From the NCBI RefSeq assembly GCF_024585165.1, contig NZ_CP029008.1:620001-684000 (forward strand): a DNA stretch of 64,000 bases, in the 5' to 3' direction. A model generated the notes under the pieces. It made no database searches. It had not been told where the DNA came from and saw only the letters and a list, made by a program, of their open reading frames with translations. The translations under genes were made by a program, and so were the position numbers. Positions 42,493-50,917 of the stretch are shown here, piece by piece. The DNA comes from Bradyrhizobium sp. WBOS07 (GTDB lineage: Bacteria > Pseudomonadota > Alphaproteobacteria > Rhizobiales > Xanthobacteraceae). Each line of letters starts with the position of its first letter. The stretch's first letter is position 1.

Positions 42493-43363
42493 GCTAGACC
42501 CGATCTCGCGCGTTCGCCGCTTCAACCGCGCCGTCACCTCGGCGGTCGGCGCGCTCGACACCTCCTTCCTGGGCCGCGGCCGGCCGCTCGGCGCGGCGCG
42601 CGTGCTCAACGCGATCGGGCATGGGCGTACGGACGTGGCCGAGATCCGCGACTATCTCGGTCTCGATTCCGGATTGATGAGCCGCCTGCTGCGCAGCCTC
42701 GAGGACGAAGGGCTGGTCGAGACCGAAGCTCATGAGGACGATGCGCGGCGGCGCGTCGCGACCTTGACCCGCTCGGGCCGGCGCGAGTTCGCGGCCTATG
42801 AGGCGCTGTCGAACGCGCAGGCCGAAGGTTTCCTGGCGCAGCATTCGCAACGCGAGGCGCTGCTGGCGGCGATGGACCTCGTCGCCTCCACCCTGACGCG
42901 CGAGCGCATCGCGCTGGACGAGATGGATCCGCGATCCGAGGAAGCTCGCCACTGCCTCGGCGAGTATTATGCCGAGCTCGGCCGCCGCTTCAAACACGGC
43001 TTTGACGTCTCGCAGTCGCGCGACCCCGACGCCAAGGACATGCGCCGACCGCGTGGCACCTTCATCGTCGCGATGTCGGACACGCTGCCGATCGGCTGCG
43101 TGGGCCTGAAGGGAACCGATCACGGCTATGCCGAGATCAAGCGGCTGTGGGTCGCGCCCGCCGCACGCGGATTGCGGCTCGGCCGGCGGCTGATGGAGGC
43201 GGTCGAGGATGCCGCGCGCGAGCTCGGCATCGCGTTGCTGCGGCTCGACACCAATAGCGCGCTGCCCGAGGCCGGCCAGCTCTATCGCAGCACGGGCTGG
43301 CGCGAGATCCCCCGCTTCAACGACGATCCCTATCCCGACCTGTTCTTCGAAAAGCGGCTCTGA
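42491..43363 (+). CDS. MarR-GNAT fusion regulator/acetyltransferase
   Basis: 290 aa. Residues 1 to about 140 form a MarR-type winged helix (DVAEIRDYLGLDSGLMSRLL; LRSLEDEGLVETEAHEDDAR). Residues 150-290 form a GNAT domain with RLWVAPAARGLRLGRRLMEA as the acetyl-CoA loop and YRSTGWREIPRF. MarR-GNAT fusions are common in Actinobacteria and Proteobacteria; the acetylated substrate is unknown. The start is fixed by the palindrome and -10 box immediately upstream. Confidence 0.9.
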   Translation: MLDPISRVRRFNRAVTSAVGALDTSFLGRGRPLGAARVLNAIGHGRTDVAEIRDYLGLDSGLMSRLLRSLEDEGLVETEAHEDDARRRVATLTRSGRREFAAYEALSNAQAEGFLAQHSQREALLAAMDLVASTLTRERIALDEMDPRSEEARHCLGEYYAELGRRFKHGFDVSQSRDPDAKDMRRPRGTFIVAMSDTLPIGCVGLKGTDHGYAEIKRLWVAPAARGLRLGRRLMEAVEDAARELGIALLRLDTNSALPEAGQLYRSTGWREIPRFNDDPYPDLFFEKRL

Positions 43364-43418
43364 GCTGGACCGGTCGCGATGTCTGGGCGTTAGGGTCGAG
43401 GCCGCACGGAGCTTCGAT

Positions 43419-43805
43419 ATGACACGAGACGACCTCGCCGAGACTTACCGGGCCTATATCGCCTGCCTGAACCGGCAGGACTGGCCCTCGCTCGGCCGGT
43501 TCGTGCATGACGATGTCGTTCACAACGGCCGGCCGCTCGGCCTGTCCGGCTATCGCGCGATGCTGGAGCGGGACTTTCGCGAGATTCCGGATTTGCGTTT
43601 TGACATCGCGCTGCTGATGTCGGACCCGCCGAGGATCGCGGCGCGGCTGCAGTTCGACTGCACACCGGTCGGGACGTTCCTGGGACTTGCCGTCAATGGC
43701 CGGCGCGTCTCTTTCTGCGAGAATGTGTTCTACGAATTCGGCAATGACCGGATCCAGCAGGTCTGGTCGGTGATCGACAAGGCCGCGATCGAGGCGCAGC
43801 TCTGA
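43419..43805 (+). CDS. SnoaL-like ester cyclase family protein
   Basis: 128 aa. Single NTF2-like domain: RAYIACLNRQDWPSLGRFVH, then GRPLGLSGYRAML and a final strand pair (VSFCENVFYEFGNDRIQQVW). SnoaL-like proteins cyclise polyketide esters or act as small hydrolases; most bacterial ones are uncharacterised. Start 43419 (MTRDDLAE) is taken; longer frames overlap the preceding gene in another frame. Confidence 0.85.
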   Translation: MTRDDLAETYRAYIACLNRQDWPSLGRFVHDDVVHNGRPLGLSGYRAMLERDFREIPDLRFDIALLMSDPPRIAARLQFDCTPVGTFLGLAVNGRRVSFCENVFYEFGNDRIQQVWSVIDKAAIEAQL

Positions 43806-43827
43806 CGCTGCGCCTCGACACCTAAGC

Positions 43828-45048
43828 TCACGCCGCCGCCGGCGCCGCCTGCCCTTGCGGCTTTGCGAACGGCCTGAACGTCATCGCCATCAGGAAGGCA
43901 CCGAGGCCCATCGCCCAGGATGCGATGTAGAGCCAAGCGTAGCTGGAGAACGCGTCATAGATCAGGCCGCCGGCGAGCGGGCCGGTCGCCATGCCGAGGC
44001 TGCCGGCCATCGCCGTGCCGCCGATCACCGTGCCCATCATCCGAAGCGGAAAGTTCTCGCGGATGAGCACGGCATAGAGCGGCATGGTGCCGGCATAGAT
44101 GAAGCCGAAGATGGCGCCGACGGCATAGAACGTCGTGAGCTGGTTCGCGAACACATAGGCGAGCGCGCCGAATGCCTGCAGCAGCAGGCCCGACACCAGC
44201 ACGCGCTTGGCGCCGAAGCGGTCGCCCATCAGGCCGAAGGCGATGCGGCCGCCGAGGCCGGCGAACCCCTCGATGCTGTAGATCGTCACCGCCGCGATCA
44301 GCGGGATGCCGCAGCTCACGGCGTAGCTGACGGTGTGGATGATCGGGCCGGAATGGGTGGCGCAGCAGAAGAAATTGGTCGCGAGCAGGACCATGAATTG
44401 CGGCGAGCGCAGCGCCTCGCCCACCGACATCTCGTTTTGTCCGGCGGCTTCGCCGGCGGGCGCGGCCGGGCCTTGCGCGAGCGCCGGCGGACGGCGCACC
44501 AGGAACGAGACCGGGATCATGATGGCGCCGACCACCAGCGCCACGATCTGCATCGAGGTCCGCCAGTCGTGGCCGGAGATGAGCCAGGCCGCGAACGGCG
44601 ACATCGTCATCGGCGCCATGCCCATGCCGGCCGAGACCAGCGACACCGCGAGGCTGCGATTTGTGTCGAACCAGCCGGTGACAGCCGCCATCATCGGCGC
44701 GAAGATCGCCGCGCAGGCCGCGCCGGTCAGAAGGCCGAACACGATCTGGAACACCAGAAGCGAGGTCGCCTGGCTCGCGGCGAACAGGCTGAGCGTCAGC
44801 ACGGTCGATCCCGTCAGCACCACCGGCAGCGGACCGAACCGGTCCGACAGCGTGCCCCAGGCCATGCTGGTAAAGGCCATCGCCAGAAAGCCGATCGTCA
44901 TCGCGCTGGAGATGCCGGTCACCGACCAGCCGGTGTCCTTGGCGATCGGCTGCAGGAACACCGGCAGCGAAAACATGCCGCCGATCGCGACGCAGCCGAG
45001 CAGGCCGCCGGCCGCGACGATCACCCAGCGATAGGGGGATTGGGTCAT
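43828..45048 (-). CDS. MFS transporter (OFA-like)
   Basis: 406 aa, twelve membrane helices. DRFGPLPVV and DRFGAKRVL between helices 2-3 and 8-9 are the repeated MFS loop signature. The pattern matches oxalate/formate antiporter-like or monocarboxylate transporters. Start 45048 (MTQSPYRW) begins directly before helix 1; the longer frame to 45285 has no ribosome site. Divergent from the cupin gene. Confidence 0.9.
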   Translation of the reverse strand: MTQSPYRWVIVAAGGLLGCVAIGGMFSLPVFLQPIAKDTGWSVTGISSAMTIGFLAMAFTSMAWGTLSDRFGPLPVVLTGSTVLTLSLFAASQATSLLVFQIVFGLLTGAACAAIFAPMMAAVTGWFDTNRSLAVSLVSAGMGMAPMTMSPFAAWLISGHDWRTSMQIVALVVGAIMIPVSFLVRRPPALAQGPAAPAGEAAGQNEMSVGEALRSPQFMVLLATNFFCCATHSGPIIHTVSYAVSCGIPLIAAVTIYSIEGFAGLGGRIAFGLMGDRFGAKRVLVSGLLLQAFGALAYVFANQLTTFYAVGAIFGFIYAGTMPLYAVLIRENFPLRMMGTVIGGTAMAGSLGMATGPLAGGLIYDAFSSYAWLYIASWAMGLGAFLMAMTFRPFAKPQGQAAPAAA

Positions 45049-45310
45049 TTGGGTCTCCCGTGAGATCTGTCTGGGGAGAAGACGAATGGGAACCACCTCG
45101 GCCGACAATGGAACGACATTTTTGCCGAGGCCTTTGTCATCCGCCAATAGAAATGTCGAAAAACAACCCCATGCACAGTACGCTGCCTCAACGGGATCAA
45201 GGACTTGCGAGCCCTGTGCTTTGCGAAACCCAGGGAGCGATTTGACGTGCCGGGCAAAACAGCGCGACGCGCTATTTCCAATCACCCGCTACGGAGACCA
45301 GAAAATATCC

Positions 45311-45772
45311 ATGCCAAAGATCGACATCGCCACGGTGCCGGCCCGCAAGGGATCCGGCTACCCCGCCCCCTTCGATGCACCTTGCGCCGAACGTATCCGC
45401 AAGCGTCTCGGCGATGCCGGCGGCCTCGGGGATTTCGGGGTCAACCTGATGCGCCTGCCGCCCGGCGGCTGGTCGAGCCAGCGGCACTGGCATTCGCATG
45501 AGGACGAGTTCGTCTACATCCTCGAAGGCGAGGTGACGCTGATCGAGGATGGCGGCGAAACCGTGCTGCGCGCGGGCGATTGCGCGGCCTTCCCCAAGGC
45601 GAGCGGCAACGGCCATCATATGATCAACAGGTCGAATGCGACGGCGGTCTATCTCGAAATCGGCTCGCGCTCGCAGGAAGATCTCATCACCTGCTCCGAC
45701 ATCGACATGATGAGCCCGGCCTCGGACGGCCGCTTCCTGCACAAGGACGGCACGCCGTATCCAGACAAGTGA
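45311..45772 (+). CDS. Cupin domain protein
   Basis: 153 aa. Cupin motif 1 HWHSHEDEFVYILEGEVTL (His, His, Glu ligands) and motif 2 GDCAAFPKASGNGHHMIN with a His. Single-domain cupin, likely metal-binding; relatives bind sugars or act as small isomerases/dioxygenases. It opens divergently to the MFS gene with 260 bp between and may be linked in use. Confidence 0.88.
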   Translation: MPKIDIATVPARKGSGYPAPFDAPCAERIRKRLGDAGGLGDFGVNLMRLPPGGWSSQRHWHSHEDEFVYILEGEVTLIEDGGETVLRAGDCAAFPKASGNGHHMINRSNATAVYLEIGSRSQEDLITCSDIDMMSPASDGRFLHKDGTPYPDK

Positions 45773-45789
45773 ACGTCCGCAATAAAACC

Positions 45790-46368
45790 TCAGAGGGCTG
45801 CGCCACGGCGCCCCGTGCTGACGGTGAGCCAGACCGCCGAGACGAGGAAGTAGAGCGCGCCGACCGCGGCATAGCCCGCGACGTTCGCGATCGACGGGAT
45901 TGCTGGCATGGCGGCCTGAAAGATGAAGAAGCCGCCGGCGAGCGCCGACTGGCCACCGCTGAGCACCATGGCCCATTGCGCGCCGAAACGCTTCCAGCGG
46001 CGCACGGCCGTGCCGAGCTGGAGCAATCCGGCCAGGATCGCCCAGGCCCCGAAGATTCCGAGCACCCAGTTCATGCTCACCTGCAAGGCCAGGATGACCG
46101 CGATGGTGGTCGCCAGACTGACCAGCACGTTCAGGCCTTGCGTGCGGTTCTGGTTCAAGCCGCCGCTTCGAAGCGCGTCGAAATAGTTGGCGGCGGCGTC
46201 CCAGGCCGGATAGGCGACGAGCAACGCCGCTGCGATCGCCGCGGACGTTGGCGCGATCACGAAGGCCGCAATGACCCAGGCGACGGAAAACGCGGCACGC
46301 AGGAAGTAGTATTGCTTCAGCCATTGCGCCTGGTCGGCCGCTTCCAAAGCGATCTCACGATTCTTCAT
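45790..46368 (-). CDS. DUF308-like small membrane protein, TetR-linked
   Basis: 192 aa. Six or so hydrophobic segments (YYFLRAAFSVAWVIAAFVIA; AAALLVAYPAWDAAANYFDA; LVSLATTIAVILALQVSMNW; FGAWAILAGLLQLGTAV) in the HdeD/DUF308 pattern. The start at 46368 has AAGGAG upstream. A TetR operator-like site (46380-46396) sits 12 nt before the ATG, so it is the probable target of the TetR regulator whose gene follows upstream on the same strand. Confidence 0.8.
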   Translation of the reverse strand: MKNREIALEAADQAQWLKQYYFLRAAFSVAWVIAAFVIAPTSAAIAAALLVAYPAWDAAANYFDALRSGGLNQNRTQGLNVLVSLATTIAVILALQVSMNWVLGIFGAWAILAGLLQLGTAVRRWKRFGAQWAMVLSGGQSALAGGFFIFQAAMPAIPSIANVAGYAAVGALYFLVSAVWLTVSTGRRGAAL

Positions 46369-46379
46369 ATCCTTCTCCT

Positions 46380-46396
46380 TACCTACTAGTTGGTAG
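46380..46396 (-). promoter_or_regulatory. TetR operator-like site, copy 1
   Basis: On the minus strand CTACC-AACT-AGTAGGTA; the same CTACC-N4-AGTAGGTA pattern is found at 47050-47066. Confidence 0.65.
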
Positions 46397-46455
46397 TTTT
46401 TGAACGACGCGAAACGCCGATCCGCCCTGAGCAGCATAGGCTTGTGTCGACCTCG

Positions 46456-47040
46456 TCAGTGCCTGGTGGAAAGCCGGTCCAGCAGCGGCCGGATGATGGT
46501 TCCGAACATCTTCGGATCGCCATAAGCGCGCGCCGACAGCATCGCGCCGTGAACGGTCGCCATGAATCCCTCCGCCTCGACCCGCGCTGTGCCGGAGAGA
46601 TGGAGCCGGCCCTGCCGCTTGCCGCGCTCCATCACCGCAGCCAGCCAGGACGAGAGGGCGCGGAAATGCGCACGGACTTCGAGCGCCACCTCCTCAGGCA
46701 GGATCGGAAGCTCGCTGGCCAGGAGCGCACAGACGCAGAAGGGAGCCGTCGCGTCCTTGATGCACGCCTCCCAATACCCAGCGTAGTTTCTGAGCTGCTC
46801 GGCGGGATCAGCGACGTTGCGTTCCAGCGCCGACAGTCCCGCCTGGGCCTCCTCGCGATAGCGCGACACGAGGGTGCGGACCAGATCGACCTTGCTGGCG
46901 AAATGGTGATGGATGCTGGGTTTGCGGATGCCGACGACATCGGCGATGTCGGCGTAACTGAAGCCGTTATAGCCACCCGCGATGATCAGCGTGCGCGCGC
47001 AGGCAAGAATGTCGTCGGCGGTCGAGGAAGTAGGGGTCAT
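46456..47040 (-). CDS. TetR/AcrR family repressor
   Basis: 194 aa. N-terminal HTH with FSYADIADVVGIRKPSIHHH and FASKVDLVRTLVSRY, typical of TetR. The C-terminal ligand domain resembles the YcdC/TetR_C group (ATAPFCVCALLASELPILPE). It lies downstream of one operator copy and upstream of another, so it probably represses itself and the DUF308-like gene. Inducer unknown. Confidence 0.9.
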   Translation of the reverse strand: MTPTSSTADDILACARTLIIAGGYNGFSYADIADVVGIRKPSIHHHFASKVDLVRTLVSRYREEAQAGLSALERNVADPAEQLRNYAGYWEACIKDATAPFCVCALLASELPILPEEVALEVRAHFRALSSWLAAVMERGKRQGRLHLSGTARVEAEGFMATVHGAMLSARAYGDPKMFGTIIRPLLDRLSTRH

Positions 47041-47049
47041 GACGTCTAG

Positions 47050-47066
47050 CTACCTTCCAGTAGGTA
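47050..47066 (+). promoter_or_regulatory. TetR operator-like site, copy 2
   Basis: CTACC-TTCC-AGTAGGTA, 10 nt ahead of the TetR gene start and about 54 nt ahead of the peptide-deformylase-like gene. Same core as copy 1. Confidence 0.7.
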
Positions 47067-47119
47067 GATCGTCAACCTCGGATGCTTCAATGATCCGTGA
47101 GCGAGTGGTAGGAGCCTAC

Positions 47120-47617
47120 ATGACCATCCGACCGATCGTGCGTTATCCCGACCGCCGGCTCGCGCTGCCTGCCCGCCCCGTCACCACTTTCGACGACGAG
47201 CTGCGCGCGCTCGCACATGATTTGCTCGAAACCATGCGCGCCGCGCCCGGCATCGGCATCACCGCGCCGCATATTGGCGTCCCCTTGCGGCTCGTCGTGC
47301 TCGAGCTCGGCGACAGCGAGGGCCCGCAGACCTACGTCAATCCGGTCATCGAATGGGCCTCACCCGAGATGATCCTGCACCGCGAGGGCAGCGTCTCGAT
47401 GCCCGGCGTCAACGACGAGGTGCAGCGCCACGCGCGGGTTCGGATCAGCTATCAGGATCTCGACGGCAACTCTCGAACCGAGGACTCCGAGGGCTTGCGC
47501 GCCGTGTGCCATCAGCACGAGATCGACCAGCTCGACGGCATGTTCTGGATTCAGCGGCTGTCGCGGCTGAAGCGGGAGCGGCTGGTGAAGAAGTTCGAGA
47601 AGATGGGGCGATCGTAG
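47120..47617 (+). CDS. Degenerate peptide deformylase homologue
   Basis: 165 aa, clear Pdf fold: motif 1 GIGITAPHIG (44-53), motif 2 EGSVSMP (89-95) and motif 3 QHEIDQLDG (132-140). Canonical Pdf has GxGLAAxQ, EGCLS and QHExDH. Here the catalytic Gln is His51, the metal Cys is Ser91 and the second metal His is Gln137; only His133 and Glu134 remain. It is thus unlikely to deformylate N-formyl-Met by the usual mechanism. GGAG precedes the ATG. Confidence 0.85.
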   Translation: MTIRPIVRYPDRRLALPARPVTTFDDELRALAHDLLETMRAAPGIGITAPHIGVPLRLVVLELGDSEGPQTYVNPVIEWASPEMILHREGSVSMPGVNDEVQRHARVRISYQDLDGNSRTEDSEGLRAVCHQHEIDQLDGMFWIQRLSRLKRERLVKKFEKMGRS

Positions 47618-47645
47618 GGCGGATGAGCGGAGCGTAATCCGCCGA
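47613..47645. repeat. Truncated copy of repeat family 3
   Basis: GTAGGGCGGATGAGCGGAGC then GTAATCCGCC forms a short inverted repeat; the deformylase-like stop codon lies at its left edge. Compare 7409-7501. Confidence 0.6.
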
Positions 47646-47656
47646 TGTGAATTCCC

Positions 47657-47758
47657 GTAGCCCGGATGGAGCGCAGCGCAATCCGGGACAGACCAACCGG
47701 TTCGCGCAACTGCCTGCTTGGGACCACCCCGGATTACGCTGCGCTCCATCCGGGCTAC
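47657..47758. repeat. Interspersed palindromic repeat, family 2 (copy c)
   Basis: GTAGCCCGGATGGAGCGCAG on the left, GCGCTCCATCCGGGCTAC on the right. Third copy in the window. Confidence 0.9.
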
Positions 47759-47763
47759 GGCTC

Positions 47764-48126
47764 TCACGCCCTCTTCCCGCTCCGCTTGGTGATCGGCGCG
47801 TTGCGGCGCTCGCGTTTGCCGCGCGCGATCTCGGTCGCCAGCGCATCGAGCTTCGGCTCCCAGAAGTTCCGGAACTGATCGATCCACGCATCCACCGCGC
47901 GCAGCCCGGCAATGTCGACCGAGTAGAGGCGCCTTTGCGCCTCGGCGCGAACGATCGCAAAGCCGCTTTCGCGCAGCACCTTGAGGTGCTGCGAGACGGC
48001 CGCCTGGGTGATGCCGAACTCGGCGCCGATCACTGCGACGACCTCGCCGGACGCCATTTCGTTCTGGCCGAGCAGCTCGAGGATGCGGCGGCGCACGGGA
48101 TCGGCGAGGACCTCGAAGACGTGCAT
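47764..48126 (-). CDS. ArsR family repressor
   Basis: 120 aa. Winged HTH: ADPVRRRILELLGQNEMASG, then FGITQAAVSQHLKVLRESGF and RRLYSVDIAGLRAV. No Cys-based metal-binding motif, so not a classical metal sensor. Its ATG overlaps the stop of the SRPBCC gene (TGATG), so the two are coupled; ArsR/AHSA1 pairs are a common bacterial arrangement in which the regulator controls its own pair. Confidence 0.88.
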   Translation of the reverse strand: MHVFEVLADPVRRRILELLGQNEMASGEVVAVIGAEFGITQAAVSQHLKVLRESGFAIVRAEAQRRLYSVDIAGLRAVDAWIDQFRNFWEPKLDALATEIARGKRERRNAPITKRSGKRA

Positions 48127-48788
48127 CAGCTTCCCGTGCCGGGATGGGCGATGTCCGGCGGCATCTCGCCGCGATAGAACGCGATGGTGCGGTCCGAGCG
48201 CTGCTTCGCATCGTCCGGATCGACACCGCTTGCGACATGCGCCGCACGCCAGGCCTCGCCGCTGGTCGTCATGAAGTCCTTGCCCTCCGGCGAGCCCATC
48301 CACGCCTCCGCCGTCTCATGATCGACCGATGCCCCGGTCACAAGATATCGCTCCAGCCCCGCGAGCGCGAGATCCCAGCCGACCCCGACCGCACCCGGGC
48401 CAAACTGATTCCAATGATCCTCGATGATCGCGGTGTGCTCAAGCGTCAAACGCGCCTGCTGCCGCTCCGCCGCCAGCCTGACGTCGATCCAGCTCGTCGC
48501 GCCGCCGAACTCCCATGACGCGGCGAAATGGGTCGGCGGCGTACAGGACGTGATGGTGCCGCCAGCATTGCCCTTGACCTGATAGCGTCCGCCGAGCCGG
48601 AGGTCGCCCTCGACCGGCGCGAACCAGCGCGGAATGCGCTCCTTGCTCGTCACGGCGTCCCAGAGATCGTCGACGCTGGTGTCGTAAAGCCGCGTCAGGG
48701 TCACGACGCTCGCCGGTCTCCCATCCTTGTCGAAATTCTTCACTGAACGTGTCACGAGCCCGAGGACCCTGGCGACGTCGATCTCCAT
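48126..48788 (-). CDS. SRPBCC (AHSA1-like) protein
   Basis: 220 aa. AHSA1/START fold: TRLYDTSVDDLWDAVTSKER, IPRWFAPVEGDLRLGGRYQV and EHTAIIEDHWNQFGPGAVGV are its hallmark strands and helix. A longer C-terminal part (DHETAEAWMGSPEGKDFMTT) is present. Coupled upstream of the ArsR gene. Ligand unknown. Confidence 0.88.
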   Translation of the reverse strand: MEIDVARVLGLVTRSVKNFDKDGRPASVVTLTRLYDTSVDDLWDAVTSKERIPRWFAPVEGDLRLGGRYQVKGNAGGTITSCTPPTHFAASWEFGGATSWIDVRLAAERQQARLTLEHTAIIEDHWNQFGPGAVGVGWDLALAGLERYLVTGASVDHETAEAWMGSPEGKDFMTTSGEAWRAAHVASGVDPDDAKQRSDRTIAFYRGEMPPDIAHPGTGS

Positions 48789-48970
48789 CTGCGCTTCTCC
48801 GTCTCGCTTCCTGCGAGGCAGGGAATATCAATCAGCACTAATATAAGTCAATCCTTATATTCCGAGACCCGCTGCGTCAAACCGCCTCGCGAGCCGACGC
48901 GAAACCAAACAACCTGCCCGGGCGTCTATCGATGCCCTCTCCACCAAACCCTCTGCAACGGACGGAACTC

Positions 48971-49321
48971 ATGAAAGTTCGCAAATTCGCCATCACCGAT
49001 GCCTCGCTCGAACGCTCGCCGGGACAGGACGGCGATATCTTCGCCGGCAATGTGATCGACCAGCGTCACGGCGGGCCGATCACGATCGGCTACGGCCGCT
49101 ACGCCCCGAACCAGAGCCTCGACGAGACGCTCGCGGTCGACGATGTCATGCTCGTCCTGGAAGGAAAGCTCTCGGTTGCGAGCAATGGCAACACCGTCAC
49201 CGCCGGTCCCGGCGAGATCGTCTACATGCCGAAGGGCGAGAAGGTCACTATCCGCTCGCACGAGCAAGGCGCCCTCACCGCCTACGTCACCTACCCGCAT
49301 TGGCAGGAGGCGCGTGAGTGA
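48971..49321 (+). CDS. Cupin-fold protein, EutQ-like
   Basis: 116 aa. Beta-rich domain: GGPITIGYGRYAPNQSLDET, DVMLVLEGKLSVASNGNTVT, AGPGEIVYMPKGEKVTIRS. Pattern of EutQ/DUF861 type cupins; most His ligands of a classical cupin are absent. Start 48971 (MKVRKFAI) is preferred; an upstream ATG lacks a ribosome site. Divergent from the SRPBCC/ArsR pair. Confidence 0.82.
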   Translation: MKVRKFAITDASLERSPGQDGDIFAGNVIDQRHGGPITIGYGRYAPNQSLDETLAVDDVMLVLEGKLSVASNGNTVTAGPGEIVYMPKGEKVTIRSHEQGALTAYVTYPHWQEARE

Positions 49322-49340
49322 GGCGCGAGCGCGCGACGCC

Positions 49341-50597
49341 CTACCCGCCCGCCATCAGCGCCTTCGCCAGCGCCATGTAGGCCGGCAGCGTCACCGGATC
49401 GTTGGCGGCGTTACCGGCCATCGGATGCGAGGCGTAGCGCGCGATCACCATCTCGGCCTTGGGATCGATGTAGATGCCCTGGCCGTAGACGCCGCGCGCC
49501 ATGTAGGCGCCGTGCGCGTTGTGCGTGACCCACCACTGGTTGCGATAGGACGCGCCGGGCAGCGTGGTGTAGCCGGCCGGCTTGAACTTATCAGGATCGC
49601 CGCCGCGCGCGATGTCCTCGACCACTTGCGACGGCACGATCTGGCGGCCGTTGAAGCGGCCGTGATTGCGCATGGTCTCGCCGAAGCGGGCGAGATCGCG
49701 CAGCGTCGTGGAGAGACCGCCGCCGCCGCTCTCGGTGCCGATGCGGTCGACGTGATAATGCGCGTCCTCCTCCGCGCCCATCGGCTGCCAGATCCGCTCG
49801 GACAAGAGCTCGGACAGCGTCAGGCCGCTGACGCGCCGGATGATCCACGCCAGCACGTCGGTGTTGACGGTCTTGTAGGCGAAGGCCTTGCCGTGCTCGC
49901 CCTGCTTCTTCTGCGCGATCAGGAAATCGAAAATGGTGGTCGGGCCGTCATAGTCCGGCGGGATCGGCGCCATGCCGTTGGCGCGCCGAAGGGCCCACAC
50001 GTCCGAGTTCTTGTCGGTGTAGATTTCGGTGTAGGCGAGCCCCGTGGTCATATCCATGACCTCGTGCACACGCGCATCGCCGAACCCGCTGGCCTTCAGC
50101 TCCGGCACATAGTCCGTCACGAGCGCCTGCGGATCGATCCTGCCCTCGGCGGCCAGAATGCCGGCGAGCACGCCGGTGAACGACTTCGTCACGGACATTC
50201 CGATATGCGGCTTGTGCGGCTTCAAGGCGCCGAAATAGCGCTCATAGATCAGCCTGCCCCGGTGCAGCACGGCGATGCCGTCGGTATACGTCTCCTCCAG
50301 CATTTTTGCGAAGGTCATGGGCCGCCCGTCCATCGTGATGGAAGGCACCGCGCCGATATCGTGATCTTCGCGTGGCAACACCGATGCAGGTCCTGCCCCG
50401 CGCCAGACATTCACGGTGGGCACCAGCTGGCGGATGTTGCTCCAGGCCCAGCGCAATTCGGGGAAGCTGCGGAATGAGCCGTCCTGGAAGGTGATGGTGC
50501 GGTCGGGGGACGGCGGAAAGCCCCGCATCCAGCCGAGGGCTTCGGGATCGGTCTCAGCGGCAGCGGGCTGCTGGCTGGCGGCAGTCGCGACGGACAT
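49341..50597 (-). CDS. Serine hydrolase, beta-lactamase fold
   Basis: 418 aa. SxxK nucleophile in GMSVTKSFTG, Tyr motif about YKTVNTDV, and GVYGQGIYIDP near the C-terminus. No clear signal peptide. It resembles 6-aminohexanoate-dimer hydrolase (NylB)/EstB type enzymes rather than beta-lactamases. The start at 50597 (MSVATAAS) has GGAGCC upstream. Different subfamily from the enzyme at 38044-39228. Confidence 0.88.
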   Translation of the reverse strand: MSVATAASQQPAAAETDPEALGWMRGFPPSPDRTITFQDGSFRSFPELRWAWSNIRQLVPTVNVWRGAGPASVLPREDHDIGAVPSITMDGRPMTFAKMLEETYTDGIAVLHRGRLIYERYFGALKPHKPHIGMSVTKSFTGVLAGILAAEGRIDPQALVTDYVPELKASGFGDARVHEVMDMTTGLAYTEIYTDKNSDVWALRRANGMAPIPPDYDGPTTIFDFLIAQKKQGEHGKAFAYKTVNTDVLAWIIRRVSGLTLSELLSERIWQPMGAEEDAHYHVDRIGTESGGGGLSTTLRDLARFGETMRNHGRFNGRQIVPSQVVEDIARGGDPDKFKPAGYTTLPGASYRNQWWVTHNAHGAYMARGVYGQGIYIDPKAEMVIARYASHPMAGNAANDPVTLPAYMALAKALMAGG

Positions 50598-50797
50598 GAA
50601 GCGGGCTCCTTGAAGACGACGCGGATGTCGTATCACGGGAGCACAGGCCGGGGCATCCGACGTTTATGCCGGGTAGCTACGCATAGTCGGGATGACGTGG
50701 CCAATCACTGGCCAAGCGTGCACGCGAGCGCCTCGCGGCGCCGCGCTATGCCGAAAGAGGAGCGACAGCCCTGCCGATCCTGCGCGCTCCGGACGCC

Positions 50798-50917
50798 TCA
50801 TCCCGTCCTGAGCAACCACCGGATCGGCAATGCGATCACGAGAAGCGTCGTGACACCTGCGGCCCACAGCGTCACGAACCATAGCAGTTGCCTCCAGGTC
50901 CGGGATGCGCGCTGCAT
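50798..50917 (-). CDS. 39-aa DUF2474 small subunit of a bd-type oxidase
   Basis: Single membrane helix (LWFVTLWAAGVTTLLVIALP) with a basic N-terminus and short Arg-containing tail, as in DUF2474/CydX-like oxidase small subunits. The ATG overlaps the cioB stop (TGATG). Such peptides stabilise the haem site of bd oxidases. Easily missed because of its size. Confidence 0.75.
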   Translation of the reverse strand: MQRASRTWRQLLWFVTLWAAGVTTLLVIALPIRWLLRTG

